64,000 nucleotides of DNA from Richelia sinica FACHB-800 (lineage in GTDB: Bacteria > Cyanobacteriota > Cyanobacteriia > Cyanobacteriales > Nostocaceae), in NCBI RefSeq assembly GCF_014698825.1, contig NZ_JACJTT010000009.1:1-64000 (forward strand), read 5' to 3'. The notes beneath the pieces were generated by a model. The model was given only the letters and a program-made list of their open reading frames with translations. It was not told the DNA's origin and did not search any database. Below, piece after piece: positions 52,601 through 63,020 of the stretch. A program made the position numbers and the translations under genes. Within the stretch, counting starts at the first letter, position 1, and every line of letters begins with the position of its first letter.

Positions 52601-54942
52601 AGGTGAGTTTATCTTTAGAACATGGCAATACAGATATTTCTCCCTTTTCCTATGCTTGTTATGCCTTGCTGTTGTGTGGAGTGGTGAATGATATTGATTT
52701 AGGTTATCAGGTGGGAGAACTAGCATTAAATATCTTAGAACGGTTTAATGCCAAACAAATTAAAGCTAGAACATTATTTCTGGTTTATAGCTATGCCAAA
52801 ATCTGCAAGCATCACATTCGAGAAATGTTGATACCTTTAGATGATGTTTACCAAATTGGCATCGAAACTGGAGACTTAGAATATGCAGGTTTCGCTGCTA
52901 ACCACTATATATTTAATTCCTATTTTACCGGACAGCTTTTGAGTGAATTAGTGCAAAAAATAGAAGATAAAATTAATATTTTTACAAAATTAAAACAGTT
53001 TTCCTGTGCGAAATATATTGGCATTTTTTACCAAGGTGTACTCAACTTACTTGCTGATGCACCTAACGACAATAATGTAAACAAAGAACGTTATATAAAT
53101 GCCGAGAAAATAGCTTTTTTTAAAGCTGCTAATGACCGTTCTGGAGTGCTGTATATCTATTTAAATAATTTAATGTTCTTTTATTTATTAGGAAATGAGC
53201 AGCGAGCGAGAGAAAATGCTAAAAATGGTGAACCTTATTTAGATGGTGTGGTAGGTTCAGTAATTGTGCCTGTCTTTTATTTTTACAGTGCTTTATTAAT
53301 GTTGAGAGTTGATGTAAATGCCTCAGAAACAGAAAAATTAGATATTTTACACAACGTCAATACGATACAGGCAAAAATAAAATTTTGGGCAGATTATGCA
53401 CCAATGAATTATCTACATAAATATGATTTAATTGCAGCTGAATGTTATCGAGTGCTGGATGAGAAACTAGAAGCGATAGAATATTACGATCGCGCGATCG
53501 CTGGAGCGAAAGAAAACGGTTATATTCAAGAAGAGGCCTTGGCCAATGAACTCACTGCCAAGTTTTACCTGGACTGGGGTAAGGAGAAAGTGGCCCAAGG
53601 ATATATGCAGGAAGCTTATTATTGCTATGCTCGTTGGGGTAGTGCAGCAAAAACCACAGACTTAGAAAAACGTTATCCCCAACTGCTCCAACCGATTTTG
53701 CAGCAACGTCGGCAAAAACTCAAACCCCTAGAAAGTATCGTCAATATTGCACTGTCAGAAACTTCTTCATCCACTAGCAGTTCTAGCAGTAGCAGCAGTA
53801 TTTCCAATGCTTTAGACTTTGCATCTGTCCTCAAAGCTGCTCAAGCTATTTCTAGCAGCATTCAGTTAGACGAATTAATTAGTATTCTCACACAAATTAT
53901 TCTGGAAAACTCCGGTGCTGAAAAATGCGTCTTACTCTTACCCTACCGCGACCAATGGCAAATTCGCTCCATCGCTACTGTCTCCCCCAGTGGTAAAAGT
54001 CCCCAGATTCTCTTACAAACAGAATCACTCGAACATAGTTCCAGGGTACCAGTGACCTTGATTCAATACGTGAAGCGTACACTCAAACCAGTAGTCATTG
54101 ATGATAATAAAACCGATATTCCTGGGGTGATTAGAGATTACATGCTCCATCATCAACCCAAAAGTGTCCTCTGTACACCAATTCTCAACCAAGGCCAACT
54201 CATTGCCATTCTTTACCTAGAGAATCAACTAGCAGTGGGGGCATTTACAAGCGATCGCCTCCAGGTGTTAAACTTGCTCTGTTCCCAAGCTGTGATTTCT
54301 TTGCAAAATGCCCAACTATATCAACAGCTGCAAGACTACTCCCATATTTTAGAACAAAAGGTAGCAGAAAGAACAGCTGCCCTGGAGAAAGCCAACGAAG
54401 AATTACATCGTCTTGCAACCCTAGACGGACTCACAAGGGTGATGAATAGAAGAAGACTAGATGAGTATTTGCAAGAACAATGGAAACAGCTACAACGGGA
54501 AAAACAGCCATTATCCTTGATTTTATGTGATGTCGATTGCTTTAAAGCTTATAACGACTATTACGGACACCAAGCAGGAGACCAGTGTTTACAGCAAGTA
54601 GCACAAGCAATTAACCAAAGTGTCAAACGTCCAGGAGATTTAGTTGCGCGTTACGGTGGAGAAGAATTTGCGATCGTTTTACCTAACACCTCTTTAGAGG
54701 GTGCTGGTATCCTTGCTACTCAAATCTGTTTACAAGTAGGTCAATTAGATATCCCTCACGCTCGCTCCACCGTGAGTCACCGAGTTACCCTCAGTGTCGG
54801 CATTTATAGTATTTTACCCCATACAGGAGAGTCCTTAAATAACTTGATTGCGATGGCAGATAGAGCCTTATATCAAGCTAAAACTGAAGGAAGGAACCGT
54901 TACTGTATTTATGGTAGTACAAGTATTCCCATTGTGATTTAA
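49696..54942 (+). CDS. Giant Ser/Thr kinase-AAA ATPase-GAF-diguanylate cyclase
   Basis: The frame opens at GTG 49669; ATG 49696 (MATPAISGYQIIEQVYCGSR) gives 1748 aa and fits better. Domains: protein kinase (about 8-285; VAIK-like VIKLLA, IIHKDIKPANILINP, IDFSVAT, GTLAYISPEQTGRMN); AAA_16-like ATPase (about 305-600, P-loop GHSGIGKT near 358, LVIFLDDLQWTDSASW); a long TPR-like region (about 700-1320); Ser-rich linker (about 1365-1380); GAF (about 1395-1535); coiled coil; and GGDEF (about 1580-1745, GGEEF near 1653, I-site RPGD five residues before). HKD and DFS replace HRD and DFG. Relatives of this kinase-ATPase layout usually end in histidine kinase; here the output is cyclic di-GMP. Confidence 0.88.
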   Translation: MATPAISGYQIIEQVYCGSRTIVYRAMREQDSAAVVIKLLASEYPTFNELLQFRNQYTITRNLNIPGIIHSLSLEPYLNSYALVMEDFGGVSLREYCQNQHLLLQEFLEIALQLADIIYQLYLQRIIHKDIKPANILINPDSKQIKLIDFSVATLLPRDTQTIISPNGLEGTLAYISPEQTGRMNRGIDYRSDFYSLGVTFFQLLTGHLPFPSHDPMELVHCHIAKQPPSLAEINFDNGEARPKIPPVLYEIVIKLMAKNAEERYQSALGLKYDLEKCMKQLQKHGHIPSFRIGERDICDRFLIPEKLYGREAEVQQLLQVFTRIAGCQDRATNFNDSPLNPLSPSSEAVVHREIMLVTGHSGIGKTAVVNEIHKPIIRQRGYFIKGKFDQFHRNIPFSGFVQAFRDLMGQLFTESDEKLQQWKTKILAALGENAQAIVEVIPELEQIIGKQPPVLELSATAAQNRFNLLFPKFIQLFTNPEHPLVIFLDDLQWTDSASWKLIQLLMSDDHSQYLLLIGAYRDNEIYPEHPLFSTLEELQKSAVFINLINLKPLDQWQLNQLVADTLGCAEDLAFPLSRLIAQKTQGNPFFATQFLKALHQEGLIQFNWQEGCWQCELSQINQESLTDDVVELMIQQVHKLPKPTQEILKLAACIGNQFSLNTLAIISKQSEIATATCLWSALQAGLVLPQSEVYKFYQKCDGLLPTANLHISEAVANYKFLHDRVQQAAYAMIPQHDKQGTHLAIGHLLLINIPEKERKDNIFNIVNQLNLGIDCITSNYEKYELAKLNLIAGEKSRNATAYNAAFKYLNLAIGILPADAWETEYGLTLSLHEVGAEVAFLSGEFAQMSEIINIVLHQARSLLDTIKIYEIRIQAYAVQNQQLAAFQTALNILKKLEIIFPEQPSLSDIQTAFAETKAKFLAKSLDELMNSPATEDSQVLAAMRLLLISSACSYIAAPQVMPLIALKQVSLSLEHGNTDISPFSYACYALLLCGVVNDIDLGYQVGELALNILERFNAKQIKARTLFLVYSYAKICKHHIREMLIPLDDVYQIGIETGDLEYAGFAANHYIFNSYFTGQLLSELVQKIEDKINIFTKLKQFSCAKYIGIFYQGVLNLLADAPNDNNVNKERYINAEKIAFFKAANDRSGVLYIYLNNLMFFYLLGNEQRARENAKNGEPYLDGVVGSVIVPVFYFYSALLMLRVDVNASETEKLDILHNVNTIQAKIKFWADYAPMNYLHKYDLIAAECYRVLDEKLEAIEYYDRAIAGAKENGYIQEEALANELTAKFYLDWGKEKVAQGYMQEAYYCYARWGSAAKTTDLEKRYPQLLQPILQQRRQKLKPLESIVNIALSETSSSTSSSSSSSSISNALDFASVLKAAQAISSSIQLDELISILTQIILENSGAEKCVLLLPYRDQWQIRSIATVSPSGKSPQILLQTESLEHSSRVPVTLIQYVKRTLKPVVIDDNKTDIPGVIRDYMLHHQPKSVLCTPILNQGQLIAILYLENQLAVGAFTSDRLQVLNLLCSQAVISLQNAQLYQQLQDYSHILEQKVAERTAALEKANEELHRLATLDGLTRVMNRRRLDEYLQEQWKQLQREKQPLSLILCDVDCFKAYNDYYGHQAGDQCLQQVAQAINQSVKRPGDLVARYGGEEFAIVLPNTSLEGAGILATQICLQVGQLDIPHARSTVSHRVTLSVGIYSILPHTGESLNNLIAMADRALYQAKTEGRNRYCIYGSTSIPIVI

Positions 54943-54993
54943 GTAGTGTGACCTGCAAAATCATCTTGATGAAAAAACTTTAGCTGACTATTG

Positions 54994-55731
54994 CTAATTC
55001 AAATGTAAACCTAAAAACGCAATAATTTTTTCCCAAGCAGCAGTAGCAGCAGCAGAATCATAGCGATAACCATCATCTCTCATAAAAGTATGTTCTGCTT
55101 CATAAGCAAATACTTGATGAGTAACTTGTGCTGCATTTAAAGTATTAATGATAGTTTGTCTATCATTGTCAGGAATATGCGGGTCTTGAGTACCAAAAAC
55201 TAACAGCATTTTCCCTTTAATTTCCCCAAATCTGTGGATAGTATCTGCCACACCTTGACCCAATTTTCCACTAGGAACACCAGTTGGATAACAGCAAACA
55301 GAGGCTTTAATTTCATTTAAAAAAGCAGCGCGAAACGCCAAATGTCCACCAATACAAAAACCCACAGTACCTAGTTTTTCAGCATTCACTGCACTATCAT
55401 TTTTCAAAAAATCAACTACAGCAAGACAATCTGCATCATATTCAGATACTAAGGTGCGACGAGCATCATCATTACCCCGCATTCTCCCGATATCATCTGG
55501 TTCAATTACCGCTCCCACAGGTTCAATGCGGTGAAAAATTTCTGGTGCAGCTACTACATAACCAAAACCAGCCAAATAATTAACTAATCGCAGAATCGCC
55601 CCACCTAACTGATAAATATCACTGTAAAAAACAATTCCTGGATATTTCCCTTCTGCTTTCGGAGATGCAACATAAACCCGCATTAAGCTATCATCTACTC
55701 TTAACTCAATATTGCGTTTAACGATTTGCAT
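54994..55731 (-). CDS. Dienelactone hydrolase family protein
   Basis: The 245-aa product has the DLH triad: nucleophile Cys126 in VGFCIGGHL, Asp183 in GTQDPHIPD, His214 in EAEHTFM. DLH enzymes hydrolyse lactones such as 4-carboxymethylenebut-2-en-4-olide; in cyanobacteria the real substrate is unknown. The cytoplasmic location is supported by the lack of a signal peptide. It is monocistronic, facing the kinase gene tail to tail (51 bp apart). Confidence 0.88.
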   Translation of the reverse strand: MQIVKRNIELRVDDSLMRVYVASPKAEGKYPGIVFYSDIYQLGGAILRLVNYLAGFGYVVAAPEIFHRIEPVGAVIEPDDIGRMRGNDDARRTLVSEYDADCLAVVDFLKNDSAVNAEKLGTVGFCIGGHLAFRAAFLNEIKASVCCYPTGVPSGKLGQGVADTIHRFGEIKGKMLLVFGTQDPHIPDNDRQTIINTLNAAQVTHQVFAYEAEHTFMRDDGYRYDSAAATAAWEKIIAFLGLHLN

Positions 55732-55812
55732 TTTTTTGATTTTTGGTAAAGTGTTAATTTGTAAGCTGTTGGGCGTTTAACTTGCATATTATCTAAAATT
55801 AAAACTCTTGCG

Positions 55813-55833
55813 GGGTGGGCATCCTGCCCGCCC
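55813..55833. repeat. GGGTGGGC hairpin repeat
   Basis: GGGTGGGC (55813-55820) pairs with GCCCGCCC (55826-55833) around ATCCT. A similar half-unit CTTGCCCGCCC lies near 55959-55969. This is a dispersed cyanobacterial hairpin repeat. Confidence 0.6.
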
Positions 55834-56026
55834 TGATTATGCAAATTAAAGGTTTATTAGCTTAATTCTTCAGGTTTAATAATAATCAGTAAATTTTTGA
55901 AAAAAACTTCAAACTATCTATGTAAAAATCTTAAAATATTACTGATGTAGGTTGATAATCTTGCCCGCCCAAATACCATAAGCTATATTTGTAACAGATA
56001 AAAACTTTTATTACTTCATCCCAAAA

Positions 56027-59000
56027 ATGAACGAAACAGACAAAACAAAAATCGAAACATTTATTAATAAATGGCTTAACTCTAGTGGCAACGAAATTGC
56101 TAACAAAGACGCATTTTGTTTAGATTTATGTACGGCATTAGGAGTAGAACCGCCACCCCCACAGGGTAGTATTGACGGCGACCCCTATTGTTTAGAAAAA
56201 AATGTGAAAATGCCCCAAACCAGCGGCGAAGTCAAACACGGGCGGATTGACTTTTATAAACAAGGTCATTTTATTTTAGAAGCTAAACAAGGAAGTACAA
56301 AGTAAGGAAGTAGCACCCCAAAACGAGGAACGACTGCATATAATAAATATATGCAAAAAGCCTTTATTCAAGCAACAGCTTATGCACCCCATTTACCAAT
56401 CAAACCACCATTTTTATTAACCTGTGATATCGGTTCACATTTTGAGATGTGGATGGGTTTTAGTGGTGACTATGGCGGTTATGGTGCTGGAGAAAAAATC
56501 AAACTTGATGATTTATTAAAACCGGAGATTTTTGATTTATTTGTTGATATATTTACTGACCCACAAAAACGCAACCCCGAAAAAATTCGCGCCAAAGTAA
56601 CGCGAGAAGTTGCAGATGAATTAGCTAAATTAGCATCTTGGTTAGAAAAACAGCAACATGACCCCCAACAAGTAGCTAATTTTTTGATGCGTTGTATTTT
56701 CACCATGTTTGCAGAAGATGTGCAATTACTCAAAGGTGAAGTTTTTACAACAGCATTAAAATCAAGATGGATACCCAAGCCTAACAGGTTTAAATCAGAA
56801 ATTGAAAGTTTATGGCAAACCATGAATACAGGGGGTAATTTTGGTTTTGATGCTATCTTAAAATTTAATGGTAGTTTATTTGCAGATGCGACAGCTTTTA
56901 ATTTACCAAAAGAACAATTAGAAGTTTTACTTGCAGCAGCAGAAAAAGATTGGAGTCAAGTTGAACCTGCTATTTTTGGGACTTTATTAGAAAGGGCTTT
57001 AGATAGTGAAGAACGCAGTAAATTAGGCGCACATTATACTCCCCGTGCCTATGTAGAAAGGTTAGTACGTCCAGTAGTTTTAGAACCTTTGCGTCAAGAC
57101 TGGTTAGAAACAGAAATTGTTGTTGATCAACTTTTGAAAGTGGAAGGTGATCAACTTGAACCTAGCGCAGCAAATAAAAAGAAAGCAGTAGATTTAATTA
57201 ATGATTTTCTGCAAAAATTACGCACAATTAAAATTTTAGATCCTGCTTGTAGTTCGGGTAACTTTTTGTATGTGACTTTAGATTTACTCAAAAATCTAGA
57301 AAGTGAAGTTATTAGAAGAATAGCCGATATTAGCGGGAAATATCAAAGTAGTATTTTAATTGAAAAACAAGTTAACCCATCCCAATTTTTAGGGATTGAA
57401 GTTAACCCCAGGGCGGCTAGTATTGCCGAGTTAGTTATCTGGATAGGTTATTTGCAATGGTACTTTAAACGCTTTGGGAATACTTCACCACCAGAACCAA
57501 TTTTACAGAAATTCAATAATATTAAATATGGCGATGCGGTGTTAGTTTGGGATGAGAAAAAACCAGCAATAGACCCTACTACAAATAAACCGCGCACTCG
57601 TTGGGGTGGAAAAACTACCAAGCATCCTGTAACTGGGGAAGATGTACCAGATGCGAATGATCAAATACCGATTTTTGATTATATAAATCCTCGTGCGGCT
57701 GAATGGCCAGATGCAGATTATATAGTTTCTAATCCTCCCTATATTGGAAAGCTATATATGCTAGAAAGATTTGGCGAGGGATATATTGAAGCACTCCGAA
57801 AAGTATATGAAGGAAAAGTTTCTGATGGTTCTGATTTTGTAATGTACTGGTGGTATCGTGCTGCACAGCTTGTAGCAAAAGGAGAACTGAAGCGATTCGG
57901 TTTCATTACCACAAGTAGCATTTGTCAAACTTTCAACCGTCAAGTAGTAAGTGATGCCCTGAACAATGATAATCCTATCAGCTTAATTTTTGTCATTCCC
58001 GACCATCCTTGGATTGATGATAAGAATGCAGCTAAAATTCGTATTGCAATGACGGTTGCAGAAGCAGGAAAAAAGATTGGTACTTTAGCAGAAGTAGCTT
58101 CAGAGAAAAAAAATGTCGTAATGGGGAGCAAATTAGACAAGCGATTTCAGGTTTAAGACGTTTTATTGTAACCTCTGAAACATCTAAGCATCGTGTTTTT
58201 GTTTTTCTATCAGAAGGTTTTAAACCAGAACATAAATTGGTTGTTATAGGAAGTGATGATTCATTTATCTTAGGTGTTCTTTCTAGCAAAATCCATGTTA
58301 ATTGGGCATTAGTTTGTGGTTCTAAAAGAGGGGTAACACCAGTTTATACGAAAACAAAATGCTTTGACCCTTTCCCCTTCCCAGATCCAACACCAGAACA
58401 AAAACAAAAAATCCGAGAATTAGGAGAAAAACTAGACGCACATCGGAAACAAGTGCAGAACCAACATCCTGACATTACCATCACCGGCATGTATAATCTG
58501 TTAGAAAAACTCCGCGCTGGACAACCATTCACCGATGCAGATAAAGCCTATAACGATAAAGCCTTAGTTTCCATCCTCAAACAAATTCATGATGAACTAG
58601 ACGCGGCTGTTTTTGAAGCTTACGGATGGGAAAATACCCTCACCGATGAAGAACTATTATCTAAATTAGTAGCCCTCAATGCTGAACGTGCAGAAGAAGA
58701 AAGTAACGGTTTAATTCGCTGGTTGCGTCCCGAATATCAAGCACCTAACGAAGTGACAACCCAACTGAAAATTGCTGGTGTCACCGAAACTGAGGAAACC
58801 ATAATTACACCCACTGAACAAAAACCATTCCCGAAAAAATCCAAAGAACAACTTGCAGCCATACGCGACTTATTAAGCACCAGTGGTCGTCAATGGACAT
58901 TAGAACAAATTATCGCCCAATTTAAAATTACATCCAAACAAAAGAAAACCATAGCTGACCATTTAGAAAGCTTAGAATGGTTCAATATTCTCACCAAATC

Positions 59001-59049
59001 AACCAACAATGGTGTCATCCGTTGGCAATATGTAGACAAGGGAAATTGA
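56027..59049 (+). pseudogene. Decayed MmeI-like type IIG restriction-modification gene
   Basis: Three open frames together rebuild one protein. Frame 1 (56027-56305) has the nuclease start GRIDFYKQGHFILEAKQGS, a D...ExK site. An in-frame TAA at 56303-56305 stops it, but the same frame continues to STPKRGTTAYNKYMQKAFIQ. Frame 2 (56351-58156) holds the methyltransferase: ILDPACSSGNFLYV (motif I) and DYIVSNPPYIGK (motif IV). At about 58100-58150 the frame shifts; the +1 frame reads GLRRFIVTSETSKHRVFVFL and then VLSSKIHVNWALVCGSKRG to 59049. Compared with intact relatives, the target-recognition part between IGTLAEVASE and GLRRF is missing (roughly 100 aa). Both restriction and specificity are therefore probably lost. 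Confidence 0.78.
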
Positions 59050-59316
59050 ATTAAGAAAAATCAAATTTATACTGTTTCTTCCTGTATCTGCATATATTTA
59101 TCCCTCAGTTTCACTGTTCCCCCTTGCCCAGGAAAATACAGGGGGGTGTTCTTATGTGTATCTTCAGAAAAAATTGATATTAGACATCTCCGAAAATAAA
59201 AAATGAGTTTTCTAAAACCCTTGTAGAGACGTTGTATACCTGCTAATCATTACAGGTGCGTTGCGCTACGCGACAACACTATTCTATGTTCATCAAATTA
59301 TTTAATATCCAATTGC

Positions 59317-59709
59317 TTACTGTTTAAATTGTTCATCTACAGGAATTTGATAACCATTTGCTAGTCGATTTGTCATATTTGCAGCACCAGTAATTGCCAT
59401 TAATTCGCCAAACATTTGCTCATTCATTCCCTTGGTACGGGCTGCTGCTGTATGGGAAGCAATACAATATTCACAGCCATTAGTAACACTCACAGCAATA
59501 TAAATTAATTCCCTCATTAATGGGTCGATTTCTCCCGGACTAGCCATCACTTCCTTGAGTGTTTCCCAAGTTCTCTTGAGGGTTGGTGGATGGTTAGCTA
59601 AAGCTTTCCAAAAATTGTTGATGTAATCAGTTTGTCGTGTAGCGCGAATATCATCATATACGGTGCGTACTTCTTCGCTAGCGTCTTCGTATTCGATGAG
59701 GTTGGTCAT
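59317..59709 (-). CDS. Carboxymuconolactone decarboxylase family (AhpD-like) protein
   Basis: The 130-aa product has the redox CxxC-x3-H of the CMD/AhpD fold: CEYCIASH (Cys79, Cys82, His86), preceded by LMRELIYIAVSVTNG. Such proteins are either decarboxylases or, with CxxC, peroxidase-type reductants. The CxxC favours an antioxidant role. Small trimers or hexamers are typical. It is monocistronic. Confidence 0.85.
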   Translation of the reverse strand: MTNLIEYEDASEEVRTVYDDIRATRQTDYINNFWKALANHPPTLKRTWETLKEVMASPGEIDPLMRELIYIAVSVTNGCEYCIASHTAAARTKGMNEQMFGELMAITGAANMTNRLANGYQIPVDEQFKQ

Positions 59710-59950
59710 TTATCTATACATATAAGATTTTATGCTTATTCATTTTAAGGCTGTTTCTGTAATCCAGAAAGTTAAAGTATCAAAACATTATATTTAAACA
59801 AAAACCAGCTACTCTTAATCAGCAAGGAAAAACTCATGACTAAACATTAAAATTTGCCAAGTAAATCGGCTTTGTGCTTCTTGTGGCTGTAAGGATGAGC
59901 TAAGTCAGGCTAAAACTAACCCGACCGTAGTAAATCTGGTGGGGTGATAG

Positions 59951-61012
<1,062 letters not shown>

Positions 61013-61032
61013 GAAAGGGAGGAGACAGAAGG

Positions 61033-61195
61033 CAGGTGACAGGTGACAGGTGACAGGTGACAGAAGAAAAAGAGTGAATTGCATTCTTTTCTTCCTTGTG
61101 TTCGTGTGGCGCAGCCATACTCCTGTTCGCGCAGCGTGGCGTTAGCCATACTTCTGTTCGCGCAGCGTGGCGTTAGCCATACTCCTGAACTTCTC
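61033..61195. repeat. GGTGACA heptamers and a 31-bp tandem repeat between gap and pyk
   Basis: About four GGTGACA units (61033-61062) are followed by two and a half 31-bp units (61114-61144, 61145-61175, partial from 61176) of the form GCCATACTCCTGTTCGCGCA then GCGTGGCGTTA. The 31-bp unit is the inverse of the dispersed repeat at 2641, 13168 and 44808. Confidence 0.8.
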
Positions 61196-61246
61196 GCTAC
61201 CAGGGCTTAACGGGGTGCTTTTCTTGGTCGTTACTCTTTACTACTT

Positions 61247-62677
61247 ATGCGTCGAACCAAAATTATTTGCACTGTTGGCCCTGCTACTTGTACACCAGAA
61301 AAGCTCGAAGGTTTGGTGAAGGCGGGAATGAATGTGGCGCGGTTGAATTTTTCTCATGGTGCTTATGAGGCTCATGCCCAAACTTATCACCATTTACGGC
61401 GGATTAGTAAGGATTTACACAAACCTGTGGCAATTATGCAAGATTTGTGTGGCCCGAAAATTCGCCTGGGGAAATTACCACCGGAAGGGTTGATGGTAGA
61501 AGCAGGGATGGAGGTGACTTTTGTCCTGCAAGAAAAGGGTGAAAGTTTAGATGAGTTACCCCTACCATTACCAACTTTGTTCGCTATGATGCGGGCTGGT
61601 GAACCGATTTTGATTAATGATGGTCGGGTGAAAATGACTGTCACTAGCCGGGATGCGGATAAAATTCGTGCCCAGGTGAATATTGGGGGTTTGCTTTCTA
61701 GTCATAAGGGGGTAAATTTACCAGCTACGCCTTTACCGGTGAGTTCAATTACGGAAAAGGATTTGATGGATTTGCGTTTTGGGATTCAGTTGGGTGTGGA
61801 CTGGGTAGCGGTTTCTTTTGTGCGATCGCCCCAAGACTTAGAACCTGCTCAACGGATGATTGAAGGTGCAGGTTCTTCTATCCGCCTAATTGCCAAAATT
61901 GAACGGGCTGAAGCTGTAGAACAGCTAGACGAAATTCTCGATGTCGCCGATGCCATTATGATTGCCCGTGGTGACTTGGGGGTAGAAATGCCCATTCATC
62001 AAGTCCCATTAATTCAAAAGGAAATTACCCGCCGTTGTAATCAAGCTGGCAAGCCTGTGATTACTGCTACCCAAATGCTAGAGTCTATGATTAGCGCCCC
62101 TGACCCTACCCGTGCAGAGGCTACTGATGTTGCTAACTCGATTTTGGATGGTACAGATGCGGTGATGTTATCTGGAGAAACGGCGGTAGGAGATTTTCCT
62201 GTGGCTGCGGTGCAAACGATGCACAATATCGCTGTGCAAACAGAAAAGGTGTTACAAGCAGGGAGTAGACATTCCTGGACTCCCAAGGCTGGTACTCTCA
62301 GTGTGACAGAATCAGTGGCTCAAGCTGTTTGCCGCATTGCCTATGAAACTGGGGCGAAAGCGATTCTTTGTAATACTACATCAGGAAGTACAGCCCATTT
62401 GGTTTCTAAATATCGTCCCCTGACTCCCATTATTGCCTTGACCCCTGACCCTACTGCCTATCGTCAGTTAGCTTTATCTTGGGGTGTCCAACCTTTATTA
62501 ATTCCTCCGGTTCATCACACAGAAGAAATGCTTACCAATGTGGTGGACACCGTGGTGGATATGGGTTTGGCTAATGAAGGGGATAAGGTAGTAATTACCT
62601 CTGGAGTGCCAATTGGTATGTCAGGAACAACTAGCTTAATCAAAGTGCATTCTATTGGACAGCCAATTACATCTTGA
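61247..62677 (+). CDS. pyk: Pyruvate kinase (short form)
   Basis: The 476-aa protein has the complete pyruvate kinase barrel: RRTKIICTVGPATCTPEKLE, NVARLNFSHG, MQDLCGPKIRLG, and the signature IMIARGDLGVEMP with the catalytic Lys region LIAKIERAEA. It lacks the extra C-terminal PEP-utiliser-like domain that makes some cyanobacterial Pyk proteins near 590 aa. It converts PEP and ADP to pyruvate and ATP. It follows gap in the same direction, with a repeat block between them. Confidence 0.96.
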   Translation: MRRTKIICTVGPATCTPEKLEGLVKAGMNVARLNFSHGAYEAHAQTYHHLRRISKDLHKPVAIMQDLCGPKIRLGKLPPEGLMVEAGMEVTFVLQEKGESLDELPLPLPTLFAMMRAGEPILINDGRVKMTVTSRDADKIRAQVNIGGLLSSHKGVNLPATPLPVSSITEKDLMDLRFGIQLGVDWVAVSFVRSPQDLEPAQRMIEGAGSSIRLIAKIERAEAVEQLDEILDVADAIMIARGDLGVEMPIHQVPLIQKEITRRCNQAGKPVITATQMLESMISAPDPTRAEATDVANSILDGTDAVMLSGETAVGDFPVAAVQTMHNIAVQTEKVLQAGSRHSWTPKAGTLSVTESVAQAVCRIAYETGAKAILCNTTSGSTAHLVSKYRPLTPIIALTPDPTAYRQLALSWGVQPLLIPPVHHTEEMLTNVVDTVVDMGLANEGDKVVITSGVPIGMSGTTSLIKVHSIGQPITS

Positions 62678-62716
62678 CACGCCTAAAATAGGGCTGAGGC
62701 GTGGGCTAATTTAGCC
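62678..62716. other. Two adjacent hairpins after pyk
   Basis: CACGCCT (62678-62684) pairs with AGGCGTG (62697-62703), and directly after it GGCTAA pairs with TTAGCC (62704-62716). No T-run follows, so this may be a Rho-independent terminator variant or an RNA-stabilising structure; the first arm starts at the pyk stop. Confidence 0.5.
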
Positions 62717-63020
62717 AGATCAGCCAATAGTTAAGAAAAATTGCCAGCATCGGAATTGTCAGGAACAGGAAAGGGTTTAAAACAGTGAACAGGTAATCAG
62801 TTTAGTTTTGGGTATTTGCCCATGATTACTGATGAATCAAGCAGAGGTGATAGGTGACAAAGAGAAGAGGAAGAAATATTTTAGTGGTGTTAGTTTCGCT
62901 CTTTTGTACAGACTAGTCCTGAAACTCCTTGTTCCTATCTCCTCCCTCCTGAACACTGATGAGTGATTAAGAATAGGGGATTGGGTAAATCCTAAACCTA
63001 ATAAATTCATGGAGTATGTT
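62717..63020. other. Intergenic leader of the tal gene
   Basis: About 300 bp between pyk and tal. It contains GGTGATAGGTGACAAAGAG, a degenerate relative of the GGTGACA repeat, and an alternative in-frame ATG at 63009; otherwise I see nothing recognisable. Confidence 0.4.

Noticed and set aside
63009-63020. ATG at 63009 as transaldolase start
   Set aside because: It is in frame and adds MEYV, but the GGAG at 63011-63014 is well placed for ATG 63021, which also gives the usual start of the family.
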